A stretch of DNA of 64,000 nt from Neonectria sp. B-13 (taxonomy: Eukaryota; Ascomycota; Sordariomycetes; Hypocreales; Nectriaceae): contig NOKP01000018.1 of assembly GCA_002682825.1 (NCBI GenBank), positions 561,783 to 625,782 on the forward strand, in the 5' to 3' direction. The position numbers and the translations under genes are program-made. Every line of letters starts with the position of its first letter. The stretch's first letter is position 1. The notes below the pieces were generated by a model, which did no database searches, was not told where the DNA came from, and was given only the letters and a program-made list of their open reading frames with translations. Positions 62,335 through 64,000 of the stretch are shown one piece after another.

Positions 62335-64000
62335 ATGGCTTTGACAACCCCAGCGCGGCAACGATCCAATGGGTGGAAGCGCCGTACTGCTAAGGCCGGT
62401 CTACTGCACTGAATTCCTTCATAATACGGACATGCCCTGCTAACATCTCGCAAGGCCTGTGACTGTTGCCGCCGAAAGAGGACAAAGTGCAGCGGAGCTC
62501 GTCCGACCTGTTCGCAATGCAACTCCACCAAGACAACATGTCACTATTCCGATCGTATCGACAGACAAGCCAACCACCGGCCTGAGAGGTAGGTGTTTTC
62601 TTGTCTTTTTGCCTACATTTCTTTGAATTCCGAACTAAGATGAGAGCATGGGAAAGCAACGTCAGGCGCCTTCAAGAACGTGTTCGGGAGCTCGAAGCAG
62701 CGCAGAACCTGGAGCCAGGTTCTTCGCCTAACCAACGTCCATCTTCTGCAGATGCAGAACTTCAAAGTACGAGACAGCAGCCAGAAGCAACAGTAGCAGC
62801 ATTGTCACCAGTCAAAGACAGTGCAGGCCGAGAGACTATGGTGGCTGAAAACACGGGCGAGCTAAGATACTTCGGTGCGTATAACCGATCTATCAGGAAG
62901 AGGTATATGTACGCTGCTAACTAACAGAAAGGTCCATCATCAAGCGTGTCAGTCCTATCACCCGACGGCTTGCATTGGATTGAGTCACGCACCTCTGATG
63001 CCTCATTACGCCAGCGTCTTGAGATGCCCCTGAATGGTACTGGGAGCTGGGCTAGCTGGACTCATCCACTGCTTCAATCCCTCTGGCCAACCACCCTTTC
63101 AACTCCGTTGCCGCCGTGGGAAGACGCCTTTGCACTTGTGAACGAGTTCTTAGAAAGCTACAACACCGTTCTGCCCATCTTCCACCCACCAACACTCATT
63201 GGGCTGCTGGGTCAGCAATACGCACGCTCGGTTACTGCAATCGATGATCCGGTCTTGTCTGCCGCCTTAAACGCAATACTTGCGCTGGCCCAGAGGAGAA
63301 GGGCAGAGCAGAACCCACACAAACAAGACCTCGCCGATAGTGCTTGGGCCTATGCAAAGAACTCGCTCGAGGCCGTCTTAGCAGTCCTCATGCGCAGTGT
63401 CAGCCTTCTTTCTGTTCAGGCACTTCTGACACTGGCCTGCTTTTTCAGAGGTACCCCGAATCCTCAGCCGTTCTTCTTCCTCACAGCCGCGGCTCTTCGG
63501 CTGTCTCACTCTGCTGGCTTGCATCGTGCAATCGATCATCCCCCTTTGTCTACCGTTGACCGGGAGCAGAGGCTTCGGGTTTTCTGGATTGCGCTGGTTC
63601 TTGACTCGAGAGCCTCGATCCGAACTGGCCGGCCGTTTGCTCATGACATTAATGACATCGGTATCCCGGTTCCTTCAGAATCCCCAAAAGATAACTTAGG
63701 AATTATAGTCAACCGGAACGGCACTGCAGTTCTGAACGTGCTTCTTGTCGAAGCCAAGTTTGCAGTCATCGAGGGGAAGGTCTACAACAGCATATTCGCT
63801 GCTTGTTCATCTGGAAAGTCCATCGAAAAGCTTTCCACCGATGTCCTTACCCTTGGCAAGGAACTAGACGACTGGGGCCACATCGCTCTACGTGGGATGG
63901 ACTGCAGCACAATTTGTAGTGAATGGGGTCATCAACTTCCCGCTGTGATCAACCTTCTCCTTTCATATCACAGCTGCGTTATCACTGTTTATACTGCTAC
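62335..64000 (+). CDS. Zn2Cys6 transcription factor with fungal-specific regulatory domain (3' partial)
   Basis: Modelled exons 62335-62394, 62455-62588, 62645-62874 and 62932 to the window end give about 497 aa without a stop. The N-terminus splices to RRTAK|ACDCCRRKRTKC and then SGARPTCSQC and TCHY, a complete binuclear Zn2Cys6 cluster. A short coiled coil follows (AWESNVRRLQERVRELEAAQ). The regulatory domain covers at least residues 230-480: FLESYNTVLPIFHPPTL, SLLSVQALLTLACFFRGTPN, AALRLSHSAGLHR and REQRLRVFWIALVLDSRAS match the Fungal_trans (PF04082) style. The first intron needs a GC donor (AAG|GCCGGT), and the intron before the coiled coil needs a GAG acceptor; alternative: start at 62369 with a GT donor. 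Target genes are unknown; it is the neighbour of the STAND/ankyrin gene. Confidence 0.85.

Overview
This is a stretch of nuclear DNA from a filamentous ascomycete fungus. Genes are split by short introns (about 50-100 nt, GT...CTAAC/CTGAC...AG), promoters and leaders are long and pyrimidine-rich, and the gene families (Sen54, Zpr1, Rpr2/Snm1, SPX-ankyrin-GDPD, i-AAA protease, Zn2Cys6 and C2H2 regulators, STAND-type N-terminal domains) are typical of Pezizomycotina. Protein style suggests Sordariomycetes, possibly Hypocreales, but species cannot be fixed from sequence alone. All multi-exon models were spliced by hand, with the reading frame checked across each junction.

Layout. 0-7.8 kb: an arrestin-fold protein, a small one-span membrane protein on the minus strand, an intron-bearing tRNA-Leu(UAG) on the minus strand, and SEN54 240 bp from it in the opposite direction. 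7.8-16 kb: a 4.8 kb gene-free interval ending in a CT-rich leader, then a two-exon nuclear-looking protein with a duplicated domain that I cannot name. 17-25 kb: a compact housekeeping block with ZPR1, an RNase P/MRP subunit and a CZIB/DUF866 protein on the minus strand, then a divergent mitochondrial PPR-type protein and a doubtful small minus-strand gene. 25-28.7 kb: a GDE1-type glycerophosphodiesterase. 28.7-45.4 kb: 16.6 kb with no supportable gene, only simple repeats and unstructured short frames. 45.4-55.3 kb: a four-finger C2H2 regulator, the mitochondrial i-AAA protease, an NAD(P)-dependent reductase and an orphan Cys-rich one-span membrane protein. 55.3-59 kb is again empty. 59-64 kb looks accessory: a STAND-N-terminal/ankyrin protein with freshly duplicated repeats, followed by a Zn2Cys6 regulator that runs off the window.

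Functional themes: RNA processing (tRNA-Leu intron, Sen54, Rpr2/Snm1), mitochondrial quality control and expression (i-AAA protease, PPR protein), phosphate/phospholipid turnover (GDE1) and transcriptional control. There is no secondary-metabolite cluster, intact transposon, CRISPR array or rRNA gene. The best candidates for something undescribed are the duplicated-domain protein at 12.6-16 kb and the ankyrin protein at 59-61.8 kb.
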